Positions 1 through 9,460 of a stretch of 64,000 bases of DNA are shown here, one piece after another (the first letter of the stretch is position 1; every line of letters begins with the position of its first letter). The position numbers and the translations under genes were made by a program. This DNA comes from Flavobacteriaceae bacterium (lineage in GTDB: Bacteria > Bacteroidota > Bacteroidia > Flavobacteriales > Flavobacteriaceae). Under the pieces are notes generated by a model. It did not search any database and was not told the DNA's origin. It saw only the letters and a program-made list of their open reading frames with translations. Location: contig JAITMD010000004.1 in NCBI GenBank assembly GCA_031277535.1, positions 1 through 64,000 on the forward strand. The letters run 5' to 3'.

Positions 1-2
1 CT

Positions 3-185
3 ACAATAAGTGGTTTACATCTTCCACCCAACATATTTACCTCAGATCAACAGAAAAATATTCAATCTCTTCAAAAGTTAGCGAATTTACATCCTCGTAT
101 TATCTGTTTTGGTCATGGATCTATTATGGAAAATAGAAATCAAGAGTTTGAGAAATTTGTTTTTAAGTATAGTACAAGTCTGTGA
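3..185 (+). CDS. MBL-fold metallo-hydrolase, C-terminal fragment (5' end outside window)
   Basis: Only the last 60 codons are present, in an open frame that enters from the left edge and stops at 183-185. The fragment reads LPPNIFTSDQQ, then HPRIICFGHG, then a basic tail. The pattern HPxxIxxGHG near the C-terminus is the usual final metal-ligand region of metallo-beta-lactamase-fold hydrolases, with the last His in GHG. The catalytic HxHxDH motif would lie upstream, outside the window, so the substrate cannot be inferred. It is followed by about 580 bases without a gene, so it is probably the end of its transcript. Confidence 0.6.
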   Translation, partial: TISGLHLPPNIFTSDQQKNIQSLQKLANLHPRIICFGHGSIMENRNQEFEKFVFKYSTSL

Positions 186-767
186 AAATTTTAGGTGGAG
201 TAGACGTATGATATAAGCCTGTAGACTAAATTTAGGTTCAGGTTTTATATGCTTGATATGATTATTTAGAATTTGATAAGCTGAGTTATGGCGTTGTTTT
301 TTTTCTTAAAAAAAGCAAAAAGTATCTTTTTTGGATAATGAAAAAGTGTTAAATTAGATTAATATTCTTTTTGATTAAATTAAGAAAGACTCGGTTTTCG
401 GGGGGGATTTAATCAATAAACTTGATGTATTGCGTAATAAGAGTATGTCCCTCTTGTTCATATTATTTTCTATTTAAGATTTTTCTTTAAAAATAAAGTA
501 CGGTTTCAATTTTTCTATGGGTAGTTTTTCTTGTACTCAAAAGTATAGTTTTTATTTTTTTTAATATTCTTATTATTAGATTGTTATTGTTTTTTAGGAT
601 AGCTTTTAAAAAGGACAACTATTCTATTTCTCATGTGTTTTACTGTATGATTCCAATAAAATGAAACTGAATTAACATTTCGTTTTAAAAAATTTGTTCT
701 AACAAAATAAAGCGGATGGACTTTGATTTTGTTGAGAACAATTTAGTCTAATACATACTTTAAGATC
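186..767. other. Gene-free region upstream of the first adhesin operon
   Basis: No convincing reading frame on either strand. The stretch is very AT-rich, with several A and T runs. It has one conspicuous run of seven G at 400-406, unusual in this base composition. The promoter of the 768-11365 operon should lie here, but I could not pick a single clear TAnnTTTG element. Confidence 0.6.
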
Positions 768-3700
768 ATGAAGAAAAAATTACTATCAGTAGCTTGCTTA
801 ATGGTAGCTATGGCAGCTAACGCTCAAGTAGGGGTTGGTACAACCATACCCAATAAATCGGCGGAACTTGCAGTGGTTTCAAACAATAGAGGATTGTTGA
901 TTCCTAATATTGCATTGGTAAATAATACAGATAGAACAACTATTACTGCTGGTAATGTTGAAAGTTTATTAGTTTATAATACAAATGCAACTAACCAACT
1001 GAGTATAGGATATTATTATTGGCATAATGATCTTTGGAATAAATTAGTTATAGAAAAAGAAATTCCTGGGATAGTCATTAATTATTTTGAAGAAATCACT
1101 AAAGGAGGCGACGTAACAAATATTATTAAGAATATTGTTAGAAATACAGAAGGTAATGTTTTGTATCAGAATAATACTTTTTATCACATCAATGAACAAG
1201 GGGGCAAAGTAGAAATTGATTTTAAGCCAATTGTCAAGGCTAATGAAACATTGACAATCTTAAATTATGAACCTATAACTGGAGTGATGACTTATTCCAA
1301 TGAAAAGGAACAGATTGTTACTGTAGATATAAAAGGTGCAGTCAAGTCATTTGAAACATTGACAAAGATTGTACAAGATTTGAATGCAGGAACAATTACT
1401 TTTTATGATGAAAAAGGAGGTTTAACTGTTTTGAATATTTCAGATTTTGTTCATAAAAATGAAACAGAGACGACATTAGTTAAGAATAAACCAGGTAATT
1501 ATACTTACACAAATGAGAAAAGTGTTACCTCAAATATTACTGTTATAGGTGATCTGACTGATGTAATATCTAATAAGTTAGATATATTGTTATATCAAAC
1601 TTTAAAGAATTTTGTTGATACTGAGGAGACATTAACCAAGTTAGAGTACAATGCAACAACAAAAGTATTGAGTTTTACTGATGAAGATAGACAAGTACAT
1701 CTTATAGATATTGCACAAATAGTTAAGGATAATCAAGATATCACACGTATTAATGCTGCGGATTCTAAAAACATAGTAGTTAGTAGCCAGATAAATGGGA
1801 ATATATTGACCTACACCTTAGAAGTAAAACCTGCAACAAGTACTGAATTGGGAGTGGTAAAACCAGGCAGTGGTTTATCAGTAGACAATTCAGGAGCCTT
1901 AAATGTTGATATAGCAACAATTATCGGAGCAAAAACATTAAAAGGTAATGATAAGATTGTTGTAGCCAATGGAGTAGGGGCTGTTTTAAAAGAAGTGGAT
2001 TTAGATGTAAATGAACCTGCTCTAAGCTTGCAAAATATTGGAGGTATCTTGAATCTAAACCAATTACAAAGTGGTCAGGCTGGAGATATTTTATTGGTTG
2101 ATGCAACAGGAAAAGTAATTTGGTCAGCCTTGCAAAGTATTACCACCAATACACTAACTTTAAATCAAAGTGATTTAACCTCTACAGTTAATGGAGTACC
2201 TTCAACAATCAATCTTGTAGATAAAATTTCGAAAGAAATGATCCAATCTCAAGCAGTTACTCAAGATAAATTAGGGGCTACAGTTAGTCAAGAGTCTATG
2301 GTTCCTGTTGTTCAAAATGATGGAACTGTCAAATATCAAAAATTAAATTATAGTCAAATTGATGCTAAATTACTCGATTCAGCAAATAATTTATTAACAG
2401 TTAGTAGTGGAAGCGGAGTTGTTCTAAAAGATGTAACACTAACAGTTAATCAAGAAAATTTTGAACTTAATAAAATTGGAGGACTATTAAGTGTTTCAAA
2501 GATTGAAGCGGGTGCAAATAATACTGTATTGATTACTAATAGTACTGGTGAAGTAAAGTGGATCGATCAAAGTACTTTAGTTCCAACTACAACAAATGAG
2601 CTTGATTTAACAGGTAATAAAATTACCAGTACAGTTAACAATGTCTCTTCGTTTGTAGAACTTGATGATAGTAATGTACAATCTACTAAGAACATAACAG
2701 GTAGTGGAATTACAGTAACAGGAGGCTCTGGAGCATCCTTGAAAGATGTAGGTTTATCAATAACACCAGGAACAGAGAACCAAGTACTTGTTACAAAAAA
2801 CAGTCAAACACAGTGGATTGACCAAAGTACTTTGGTACCTGATACAACCAATAATATAGAACGAGTTGGTAATCAACTTACTTCTACTGTAAATACAAAA
2901 CCTTCTACTACAACTATTGTGGGTGAAGTAAAAAATACTTTAAACGGAACAGAGTTAGTAACGTCAGTGAATAATGTTGCTTCTTTAGCTATTGATTTAC
3001 AGTCAGTAATTAATGTTGGACAAAAAAACTCTTCTGTAGAAGATGGTGTAAATACAACAGTTAGCAATTCAGTAACTAATAATCATACGACTTATAAAGT
3101 TAATGTTAGTAAACAAGCAATTCAAGACGCGCAACAAAAGACTATTGTCACACAAGGTACTGGTACAATAGTTACACCTACAGTAGCAAATGACACAACG
3201 ACTTATCAAGTAGCTGTAGATCCAACTACAATTACACTTGTAGGTGATGTTGTAGGTGCTTTAAATAATAATAAAGTTGTAGCCATTCAAAATGTAAATG
3301 TAAGTAGTACTTCTCCAGTAGATAAACAAGTGCTTACTTATAATCAATCAGAACAGGTGTGGAAAGCAACTACTCCACAGATAGAAGTAGAGAATGTATT
3401 AAGTGCAAAGGCATTAACCTCTACTGATTTGGATTTATCTGCAGGTGCTTCTACAGCTTTATTAAAAGATGTTGTAGCTAATATAAAAACAGGAGCTGTG
3501 ACATCAGCTAAAATATTAGATGGGACAATTTTACCTGAGGATATTGCAAATGCTGGTAATTCGGAGGTATTAGTGACAAGTGCTACAGGGCAACCACTTT
3601 GGACAAGTCAAACAACACTTGTACAGAATAATCAGAAAGTTACGCAAGTTACTGGTAGTGGAGGAGTAATTGTGGCTCCAACTATAAATCAAAATACAAC

Positions 3701-4067
3701 TACTTATGATGTAAGTGTAAAATCTGCAATGCCTAAGTTCTTTTATATGCCATCAGTATTACTGCCAACAGCAGAAGGACAAACAACACAAAGTGGAGTT
3801 ACTTTTAGTAATGCTACAAGAAAGGGAACTGTTGATTTGTATGCAATTTACCAAGCGCAGTTTGGTAGTCCTGTAATTGCAAATCGTGCAGGAGCTATTT
3901 TACCTGTGATTAATGTTACTGATTTAGATTTCTTTATTACTTATGTAGATAGTAGTGTGTTTATTAATTTACAACTTACTGAACAAGGGCTACTTACTTA
4001 TGAGGTAAGTTCTACTGCTAATGTTACAACAGGATCGTTTATGAACATTGTATTTTCAATGCGTTAA
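768..4067 (+). CDS. Large repetitive surface adhesin-like protein with QVGVGT N-terminal cap
   Basis: A 1099-residue exported protein and the first gene of the surface operon. Residues 1-19 are a signal peptide ending MAANAQ. The mature protein starts QVGVGTTIPNKSAEL and continues GLLIPNIAL, a cap shared with the products at 17641, 21673, 22430, 23176 and 62797. The body is low-complexity beta-rich repeats full of Thr, Asn, Val and Ser. Two units carry WIDQSTLVP followed by a TSTVN segment, near residues 604 and 685. The last 110 residues lack the repeats and look like a folded C-terminal domain. I see neither a type A nor a type B T9SS sorting domain, so its export past the outer membrane must depend on something else. 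The repeats resemble fibre or tail-spike stalks, and an adhesin or filament role is inferred. Confidence 0.75.
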   Translation: MKKKLLSVACLMVAMAANAQVGVGTTIPNKSAELAVVSNNRGLLIPNIALVNNTDRTTITAGNVESLLVYNTNATNQLSIGYYYWHNDLWNKLVIEKEIPGIVINYFEEITKGGDVTNIIKNIVRNTEGNVLYQNNTFYHINEQGGKVEIDFKPIVKANETLTILNYEPITGVMTYSNEKEQIVTVDIKGAVKSFETLTKIVQDLNAGTITFYDEKGGLTVLNISDFVHKNETETTLVKNKPGNYTYTNEKSVTSNITVIGDLTDVISNKLDILLYQTLKNFVDTEETLTKLEYNATTKVLSFTDEDRQVHLIDIAQIVKDNQDITRINAADSKNIVVSSQINGNILTYTLEVKPATSTELGVVKPGSGLSVDNSGALNVDIATIIGAKTLKGNDKIVVANGVGAVLKEVDLDVNEPALSLQNIGGILNLNQLQSGQAGDILLVDATGKVIWSALQSITTNTLTLNQSDLTSTVNGVPSTINLVDKISKEMIQSQAVTQDKLGATVSQESMVPVVQNDGTVKYQKLNYSQIDAKLLDSANNLLTVSSGSGVVLKDVTLTVNQENFELNKIGGLLSVSKIEAGANNTVLITNSTGEVKWIDQSTLVPTTTNELDLTGNKITSTVNNVSSFVELDDSNVQSTKNITGSGITVTGGSGASLKDVGLSITPGTENQVLVTKNSQTQWIDQSTLVPDTTNNIERVGNQLTSTVNTKPSTTTIVGEVKNTLNGTELVTSVNNVASLAIDLQSVINVGQKNSSVEDGVNTTVSNSVTNNHTTYKVNVSKQAIQDAQQKTIVTQGTGTIVTPTVANDTTTYQVAVDPTTITLVGDVVGALNNNKVVAIQNVNVSSTSPVDKQVLTYNQSEQVWKATTPQIEVENVLSAKALTSTDLDLSAGASTALLKDVVANIKTGAVTSAKILDGTILPEDIANAGNSEVLVTSATGQPLWTSQTTLVQNNQKVTQVTGSGGVIVAPTINQNTTTYDVSVKSAMPKFFYMPSVLLPTAEGQTTQSGVTFSNATRKGTVDLYAIYQAQFGSPVIANRAGAILPVINVTDLDFFITYVDSSVFINLQLTEQGLLTYEVSSTANVTTGSFMNIVFSMR

Positions 4068-4083
4068 TTTTAAAAGTATAGAC

Positions 4084-4587
4084 ATGAGAGTGAAAATATT
4101 AATTGTATGTCTTTGTGTTTTTAGCTTTAACGCAATGGCTCAGAAAGTCACAAGTACGACTTGGGAAGATGAAAAAAAGAACTTGCCACCCAACGAATAT
4201 AACGAATTAAACAAACAAGTTAAAGGGACATATTCTTTTACCAGTTTATACCAAGATGGGAGTAATGAGAATGTTTTAAGAGAATCAAGTACTCATATAG
4301 AAACGCTTTTTATGGAGGGTTATTTCTCTTCTGATGTAATAAAAAACAATCCTAAGTTATTAAAAGAAGCTGCTGATTATACAGTGATGGTAATTAATTT
4401 AAGCAAAGTTTCAAAGATAAATAATGTAGTCTTTGATTTATCGATATTTAAAAAACTAAAATACATTGTATTAAGTTCTTTTAAATCGAGTGATGTGCTT
4501 CAAGTTCAGAATGAGTTTATTAAACTGAATCAAGGAAAAGGTCAAGAAATATTTGTAGTAAGTAATATTATGGAACAAAATAGGTAA
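4084..4587 (+). CDS. Small exported protein of the adhesin operon, unknown function
   Basis: The chosen start at 4084 gives a 167-residue protein beginning with the signal peptide MRVKILIVCLCVFSFNAMAQ. A longer frame from 4048 would overlap the adhesin gene and put a non-signal stretch in front. The mature part is mixed alpha/beta with no repeats. It contains a leucine/valine-rich central segment (VMVINLSKVSKINNVVFDL) and no motif I recognise. It sits 16 bases after the adhesin stop and 1 base before the next gene, so it is co-transcribed and probably translationally coupled. It may be an assembly factor or minor subunit; that is a guess from position only. Confidence 0.65.
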   Translation: MRVKILIVCLCVFSFNAMAQKVTSTTWEDEKKNLPPNEYNELNKQVKGTYSFTSLYQDGSNENVLRESSTHIETLFMEGYFSSDVIKNNPKLLKEAADYTVMVINLSKVSKINNVVFDLSIFKKLKYIVLSSFKSSDVLQVQNEFIKLNQGKGQEIFVVSNIMEQNR

Positions 4588-4588
4588 C

Positions 4589-7174
4589 ATGATGAACACA
4601 AAAAATAAATGGATAGGTAAAAGGACTCATTTTTTTACAATGTTGTTGCTCCTATTTATGGTAAGCAATGTTATAGGACAAGTAAAAAATAAAGTACCTT
4701 TTTCATTACGTACATCAAGCTTAGCACCCAATCCTTATACGAATAAGAGTATTTACAATCTTCGAGGTGACTTTACTATGATTGGTAATGCTAACTTATT
4801 TGATAGAAGAATATGGAGCAGTAATCCTTCTTCAGCAGCAGCAGATAATGGACGAAATGGTTATATGACTTTTTATAAATTACCAGGAGAGTTGTCAAGT
4901 ATAAAGAATTCTTCTTCTTCTAATTTAGTTCATCCAACAGGTTATGAATTATCTTGTACTAAGATTGTCTATGTTGGACTTTATTGGTCAGGAAGAGGAG
5001 ATAATAGTAATGCAAATGTATTAGGTAATGGATTAGACAAGTCTAAAGTAAAACTCAAACTACCAGGACAATCTACGTATCAAAATATCACAGCCAATGG
5101 TATCTATAAAGGTGCAGCAGCGGAGGATGGGATTTATACTTCATATGCAGATATCACAGATAAGGTATTGGCATTGGGAACTAATGCTTGGGGATCTTAT
5201 AGTGTAGCAGATGTAGCTACTAGTGAAGGTGATGGAGATGCTGTAGGATACTTTGGAGGTTGGGGAATGGTCATTGTTTATGAAAATCCTTTAATGAAAT
5301 GGAGAGATATTACTGTTTTTGATGGGTATAGTTATATAGAAAGTCAAGATAGTAAATATAAAACAGGAATCTTAGATGTTTCTGGTTTTAGAGCTGCTCA
5401 AAGTGGTAATATTAATATCAAGATGGGAATGATGGCTGGTGAAGGAGATAATCCTATTAAAGGAGATTCATTTGAAATTAAGCTGAGAAATACTACTGAT
5501 TGGGAACTATTAAAACATAGCTCAAATACTTCAGATAATTTTTTCAATTCTTCAGTTTTGATTTCTCCTAATACAAGAATACCTAACTATACAAATAATT
5601 ATGGGACAGATATAGTTATGTTCGATTTAGGTAATACCAATAATAAGTTTATTAATAATGGACAGACCTCTACCAGTTTTAGATTTGGTACCTCACAAGA
5701 TACCTACATTATTTATAATATAACTTTTGCAGTAGATGCTTATGTTCCAGATGTTGAAGCAGAAAACAAAGTTCTAACAAGTAATGTTACTCAAAATTCT
5801 AACATTTCACCTAATCAATTATTGGATTTTGAAATAGCATTGAGAAATAAGGGAAGTGAGGCTATTAAGGATGGTAAATTAGAGATTAATATTCCTTCAA
5901 CAATGCATTTTGTATCAGCAAATATTGATCAAAGTTTAGATGTGAAAGGAACTTTTACTTGGTCTCATCCTAATTCAGCTAATCCAACAATTACTCCAGG
6001 AGGAAAAATTACTTGGGTTTTTGATAAGAATTTAAGCGCAGGAAGTCTGACTAATATTTTAGGTAAGTTAAATTATAGACTAAGGGTTAGTAATGATTGT
6101 GTGTTATTAACAAGTTCTGTATCAAACTGTATGCTAAATGCGAGTTTAAATGGGAAAGTAACAGGTATTGGTTTAACATCAGGAAACACTGTAAATGCAC
6201 CATTAGTTAGGGAATATACGCAAGGTTTATGTTCCGCTGCTGTGTTTGATGATTTGAAATTAAACATTGTGTTAGGTAATGATTTTCTGGCCAGTTGCCC
6301 AGCATTAAGCCCTGAAGGAGCAAAGCTGTTTAAAGTGTTTTGTGGTAGTGTTACAAATGCGATAAATAGAAGTGATATTGTGAGTTATTATCCTGCTGGG
6401 ACAAAATTTTATAGTCAAGAACCTATAGTATCTGGATATGAAACATCTTTGGTTGTTGGAGATTTTCCAGTGAATACAACAGGACAATTATTTTATGCAA
6501 TTGTACCAGGGGCTCAAGTAGGATGTTACTTAAAATTAAAAATACTCTTAGAGAACATTACAACTCAACCTACAGTTAATTCGATTAAAGTATGTTTGGG
6601 TGAATCCTATAATGTTAATGCTCAGATCTCTACTGGAGGACAACAAAGAGGTTTAATTTTATATTATTTTGACAGTTTAACTTCTACAACACCTTTAAGT
6701 AGTGTTCCAAATCCAACACAGGTTGGTCTTTATACCTATTATGTTGCAGAGGGAGTAGCAGGTGGTTCTTCAAGTTGTTTTGGCAGTAGAGTGAAGTTTA
6801 CTATTGAAATTAGTGCTTTGCCTCAAGTTAGTACATTACAAAATAAATGGGAGTTCTGTCCTAACGCAGATGCAACACTTCAATATAGTGGAAGTATTGG
6901 GAACGGTGATACAATTAGTTGGCAGTATGCCTTAGATGCACAAAATTTAGTATGGCAAGATTTATTAAACACTTCATTTTCTAATAATGTATTGGTTTCC
7001 CTTAATAATGAGTTAAGAGTTTCTCACGCAAACACCAGTATTGATAAAGTATTTATTAGAGTTAAAATTCGCAATGCAGCTAATTGTATTGTTTATTCTA
7101 ATACTATGCAATTATCGATAAAACAGTGTAATGCTATTAGTAATCCCGCTTTGCCAAGTACGGCAGGAAAATAG
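4589..7174 (+). CDS. Large exported DUF11/Ig-like domain protein of the adhesin operon
   Basis: 861 residues. A second in-frame ATG follows immediately at 4592. A hydrophobic signal segment lies near residues 14-31 (FFTMLLLLFMVSNVIGQ). Residues about 55-380 form a beta-rich domain with YVGLYWSGRG and GGWGMVIVYENP, as in exported Flavobacteria proteins that precede DUF11-type repeats. Residues about 390-520 look like a DUF11-like domain (NKVLTSNVTQNSNISPNQLL, then IPSTMHFVSA). The C-terminal third has paired cysteines and Ig-like segments. The protein ends LPSTAGK with no T9SS sorting domain. It lies between the small exported protein and the type B sorting-domain protein, which suggests a shaft or tip component of the same surface structure (inference). 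Confidence 0.7.
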   Translation: MMNTKNKWIGKRTHFFTMLLLLFMVSNVIGQVKNKVPFSLRTSSLAPNPYTNKSIYNLRGDFTMIGNANLFDRRIWSSNPSSAAADNGRNGYMTFYKLPGELSSIKNSSSSNLVHPTGYELSCTKIVYVGLYWSGRGDNSNANVLGNGLDKSKVKLKLPGQSTYQNITANGIYKGAAAEDGIYTSYADITDKVLALGTNAWGSYSVADVATSEGDGDAVGYFGGWGMVIVYENPLMKWRDITVFDGYSYIESQDSKYKTGILDVSGFRAAQSGNINIKMGMMAGEGDNPIKGDSFEIKLRNTTDWELLKHSSNTSDNFFNSSVLISPNTRIPNYTNNYGTDIVMFDLGNTNNKFINNGQTSTSFRFGTSQDTYIIYNITFAVDAYVPDVEAENKVLTSNVTQNSNISPNQLLDFEIALRNKGSEAIKDGKLEINIPSTMHFVSANIDQSLDVKGTFTWSHPNSANPTITPGGKITWVFDKNLSAGSLTNILGKLNYRLRVSNDCVLLTSSVSNCMLNASLNGKVTGIGLTSGNTVNAPLVREYTQGLCSAAVFDDLKLNIVLGNDFLASCPALSPEGAKLFKVFCGSVTNAINRSDIVSYYPAGTKFYSQEPIVSGYETSLVVGDFPVNTTGQLFYAIVPGAQVGCYLKLKILLENITTQPTVNSIKVCLGESYNVNAQISTGGQQRGLILYYFDSLTSTTPLSSVPNPTQVGLYTYYVAEGVAGGSSSCFGSRVKFTIEISALPQVSTLQNKWEFCPNADATLQYSGSIGNGDTISWQYALDAQNLVWQDLLNTSFSNNVLVSLNNELRVSHANTSIDKVFIRVKIRNAANCIVYSNTMQLSIKQCNAISNPALPSTAGK

Positions 7175-7182
7175 TTATAGAT

Positions 7183-8502
7183 ATGGAAGAGATTTTAAGA
7201 ATAAGAATGCATGTATTGACTTTTTTTATAGGAACAATCATGTTATACGGGCAAAATTCCAATAATGAATTATTTGTAAATGCAGGGAAGATGAGTGTTG
7301 GATCAACAGGGGTATTAAGTACAAATTATAATTTTTCTAATCTGGAAACTGCCTCTGTGATATCTGATGGACAAGTATATTATTATCGTGATTTTCACAA
7401 TGATGGAACATTTGCAATTACAGCAAATAAAAAGACTGGTACGACAGTATTTACTCGTATTGATAATGAACAGGGAAAACAACTAATTAGCGGAGATGGA
7501 TTGAGTAGCTTTTATAATGTTGTTTTTGATAACCCTCAACCTAAAGTTGCGTTTGATTTAAAGAACAATATAGATATTTCAGGTCAAGCAGATTTTAAAC
7601 AAGGAATTGTAAAGGTTGACTCTTTACTTAATAGTAAGACACAGTTATCAAATGGAATGATTAGTTTCTTATCAGAATCTAGTGTTAAACAAGTGAGTGA
7701 TCAAAGCCACGTAGAAGGTGTAATAGAAAAAATAGGTAAAGATTCATTTGTATTTCCTAAAGGAGATAAAGGATTTTATAGGCCTGCATCAATTAGCTAT
7801 GCAAAACAAGCAACAGATGCTTTTGTTGGGAAATACATTTTTAATGACCAATCTTTTTTTAGAAGTAGACCAACACTTTCAGGTGTAATTAATCAAATTA
7901 ATAATAAAGAATATTGGTTAATTGACAAAGGAAATAATACTGTAAGTGATATTGTTTTAACCCTTAGTTGGGATTTACGTACAACTCCACCAGATTTATT
8001 AATTAACCCTGAAAAAGATCTACACATAGTTCGATGGGATGATAAGTTACAGCTTTGGGTAGACGAAGGGGGAATCGTGGATTTGAACACTAAACAAATC
8101 ACTACTCCTACAAGTGTAAAAGGTTATGGCTTTTTTACGTTAGCTACTGTTAAAACAGATTGGATTATCGAAGGAGATGTAGTTATCTATAATTTGGTAT
8201 CAACTAATGATGATGGTAAGAACGATTATTTTATAATAGATAATATCTCAAAGTTTCCAAACAACACTGTTCAGATTTATAATAGATGGGGAATTAAGGT
8301 TTTTGAAACATCAAATTATGATGCTTTAGGTAATGGAACAACTAACGTCTTTAGAGGTTACTCACAAGGAAGAGTAACAGTTGCCAAAGATGAATTGTTG
8401 CCAACAGGGACATATTTCTATGTTGTATCTTATGAATATAAGGATGCAAATGGTTCTAAAATGATTAAGAAAACGGGTTATTTACATTTAGACACCCACT
8501 AA
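7183..8502 (+). CDS. Exported protein with T9SS type B (gliding-motility-associated) C-terminal sorting domain
   Basis: 439 residues. A second start at 7207 would give a short, typical signal peptide (MHVLTFFIGTIMLYGQ) and may be the real one. Residues about 20-330 are beta-rich. The last 90 residues match the gliding-motility-associated C-terminal (type B) sorting domain: LVSTNDDGKNDYFIID, then VQIYNRWGIKVFE, then GTYFYVVSYEY and a final basic MIKKTGYLHL. In this family the domain directs T9SS export, usually with a dedicated PorP/SprF partner, and that partner is the very next gene. This is the only operon member with a visible sorting signal, so it is a good candidate for the cell-surface base or anchor. 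The partnership is inferred from gene order. Confidence 0.8.
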   Translation: MEEILRIRMHVLTFFIGTIMLYGQNSNNELFVNAGKMSVGSTGVLSTNYNFSNLETASVISDGQVYYYRDFHNDGTFAITANKKTGTTVFTRIDNEQGKQLISGDGLSSFYNVVFDNPQPKVAFDLKNNIDISGQADFKQGIVKVDSLLNSKTQLSNGMISFLSESSVKQVSDQSHVEGVIEKIGKDSFVFPKGDKGFYRPASISYAKQATDAFVGKYIFNDQSFFRSRPTLSGVINQINNKEYWLIDKGNNTVSDIVLTLSWDLRTTPPDLLINPEKDLHIVRWDDKLQLWVDEGGIVDLNTKQITTPTSVKGYGFFTLATVKTDWIIEGDVVIYNLVSTNDDGKNDYFIIDNISKFPNNTVQIYNRWGIKVFETSNYDALGNGTTNVFRGYSQGRVTVAKDELLPTGTYFYVVSYEYKDANGSKMIKKTGYLHLDTH

Positions 8503-8513
8503 TTTAATAGCAG

Positions 8514-9449
8514 ATGAAACGATATCAAATTATAAAAACTTGGAGTTTTAGCGCTTTACTTGGCTTGGGAGTCACTTCTGTGGGGTTTGCTCAACAAGAT
8601 CCACAATATACCCAGTATATGTATAATCACGCTAATATAAATCCAGCTTACGCAGGTAGTTTAGATGCGCTAACTGTTTATGGACAGTATAGAACACAAT
8701 GGGTAGGATTAGAAGGAGCACCCAAAACGGCAAATTTATCTGTTACATCTCCAATAGGAGATTCAGGTTTAGGTGTAGGTGTACACTTTTCGAATGATCA
8801 GGTAGGGGTGATGAAGGATAATAGTTTTGCAATTGATCTATCCTATGCTATTTACCTTAATCAAACGTATCAATTGGCATTTGGAATAAAAGGATCAGGT
8901 AATTTATTAGATGTAGATTATAGTAGATTACATGTGTTTAATCCATCTGATCCTGTAACGCAGACCAATGTTGATAATAAGTTTACACCTAATATTGGAG
9001 CAGGGGTATTCTTGTATTCAGACAAGGCTTATGTAGGTTTTTCTATACCTAATTTTTTAACAACGACTCGTTATGATGACAATACAATTAGTACTATGCG
9101 TCAACAGATGCACTATTACTTAACTGGGGGGTATGTATTTGATATAAATCCAACCTGGAAGTTTAAGCCAGCTGTTTTATTAAAAGCTGTTCAAGGAGCA
9201 CCTTTACAAGTAGATTTATCCGCTAATGTATTGTTTAGGGAAAAGGTTACACTTGGTTTAGCCTATCGTTGGGATGCTTCAGTTAGCGCATTAGTTGGTT
9301 TTCAAATCACAAAGGGTTTGTTTATAGGATATAACTATGATATGGAGACTACTAAACTTGCTCACTACAATGGAGGATCACATGAGTTTTTAATAAGATT
9401 TCAATTGTTTAATTCACTTAAGCGTACCAATGCGCCGAGGTTTTTCTAA
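8514..9449 (+). CDS. PorP/SprF family type IX secretion outer-membrane protein
   Basis: 311 residues with a signal peptide ending VGFAQ. The mature start QQDPQYTQYMYNHANINPAY is the hallmark of the PorP/SprF family (PF11751). It is followed by GLEGAPKTANLSVTSPI and alternating hydrophobic beta strands to the C-terminus, as in an outer-membrane beta barrel. Known family members bind the sorting domains of type B substrates and hold them at the cell surface. Placed directly after a type B substrate and before a PorE-like OmpA protein, it probably serves this operon rather than being the core PorP of the cell. It starts 11 bases after the upstream stop. Confidence 0.9.
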   Translation: MKRYQIIKTWSFSALLGLGVTSVGFAQQDPQYTQYMYNHANINPAYAGSLDALTVYGQYRTQWVGLEGAPKTANLSVTSPIGDSGLGVGVHFSNDQVGVMKDNSFAIDLSYAIYLNQTYQLAFGIKGSGNLLDVDYSRLHVFNPSDPVTQTNVDNKFTPNIGAGVFLYSDKAYVGFSIPNFLTTTRYDDNTISTMRQQMHYYLTGGYVFDINPTWKFKPAVLLKAVQGAPLQVDLSANVLFREKVTLGLAYRWDASVSALVGFQITKGLFIGYNYDMETTKLAHYNGGSHEFLIRFQLFNSLKRTNAPRFF

Positions 9450-9460
9450 AAGTCTGTACT

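Noticed and set aside
3700..4067. T9SS sorting domain at the end of the first adhesin
   Set aside because: The last 110 residues lack the type B DGxND and YNRWG motifs and the type A basic end; I could not support the call.
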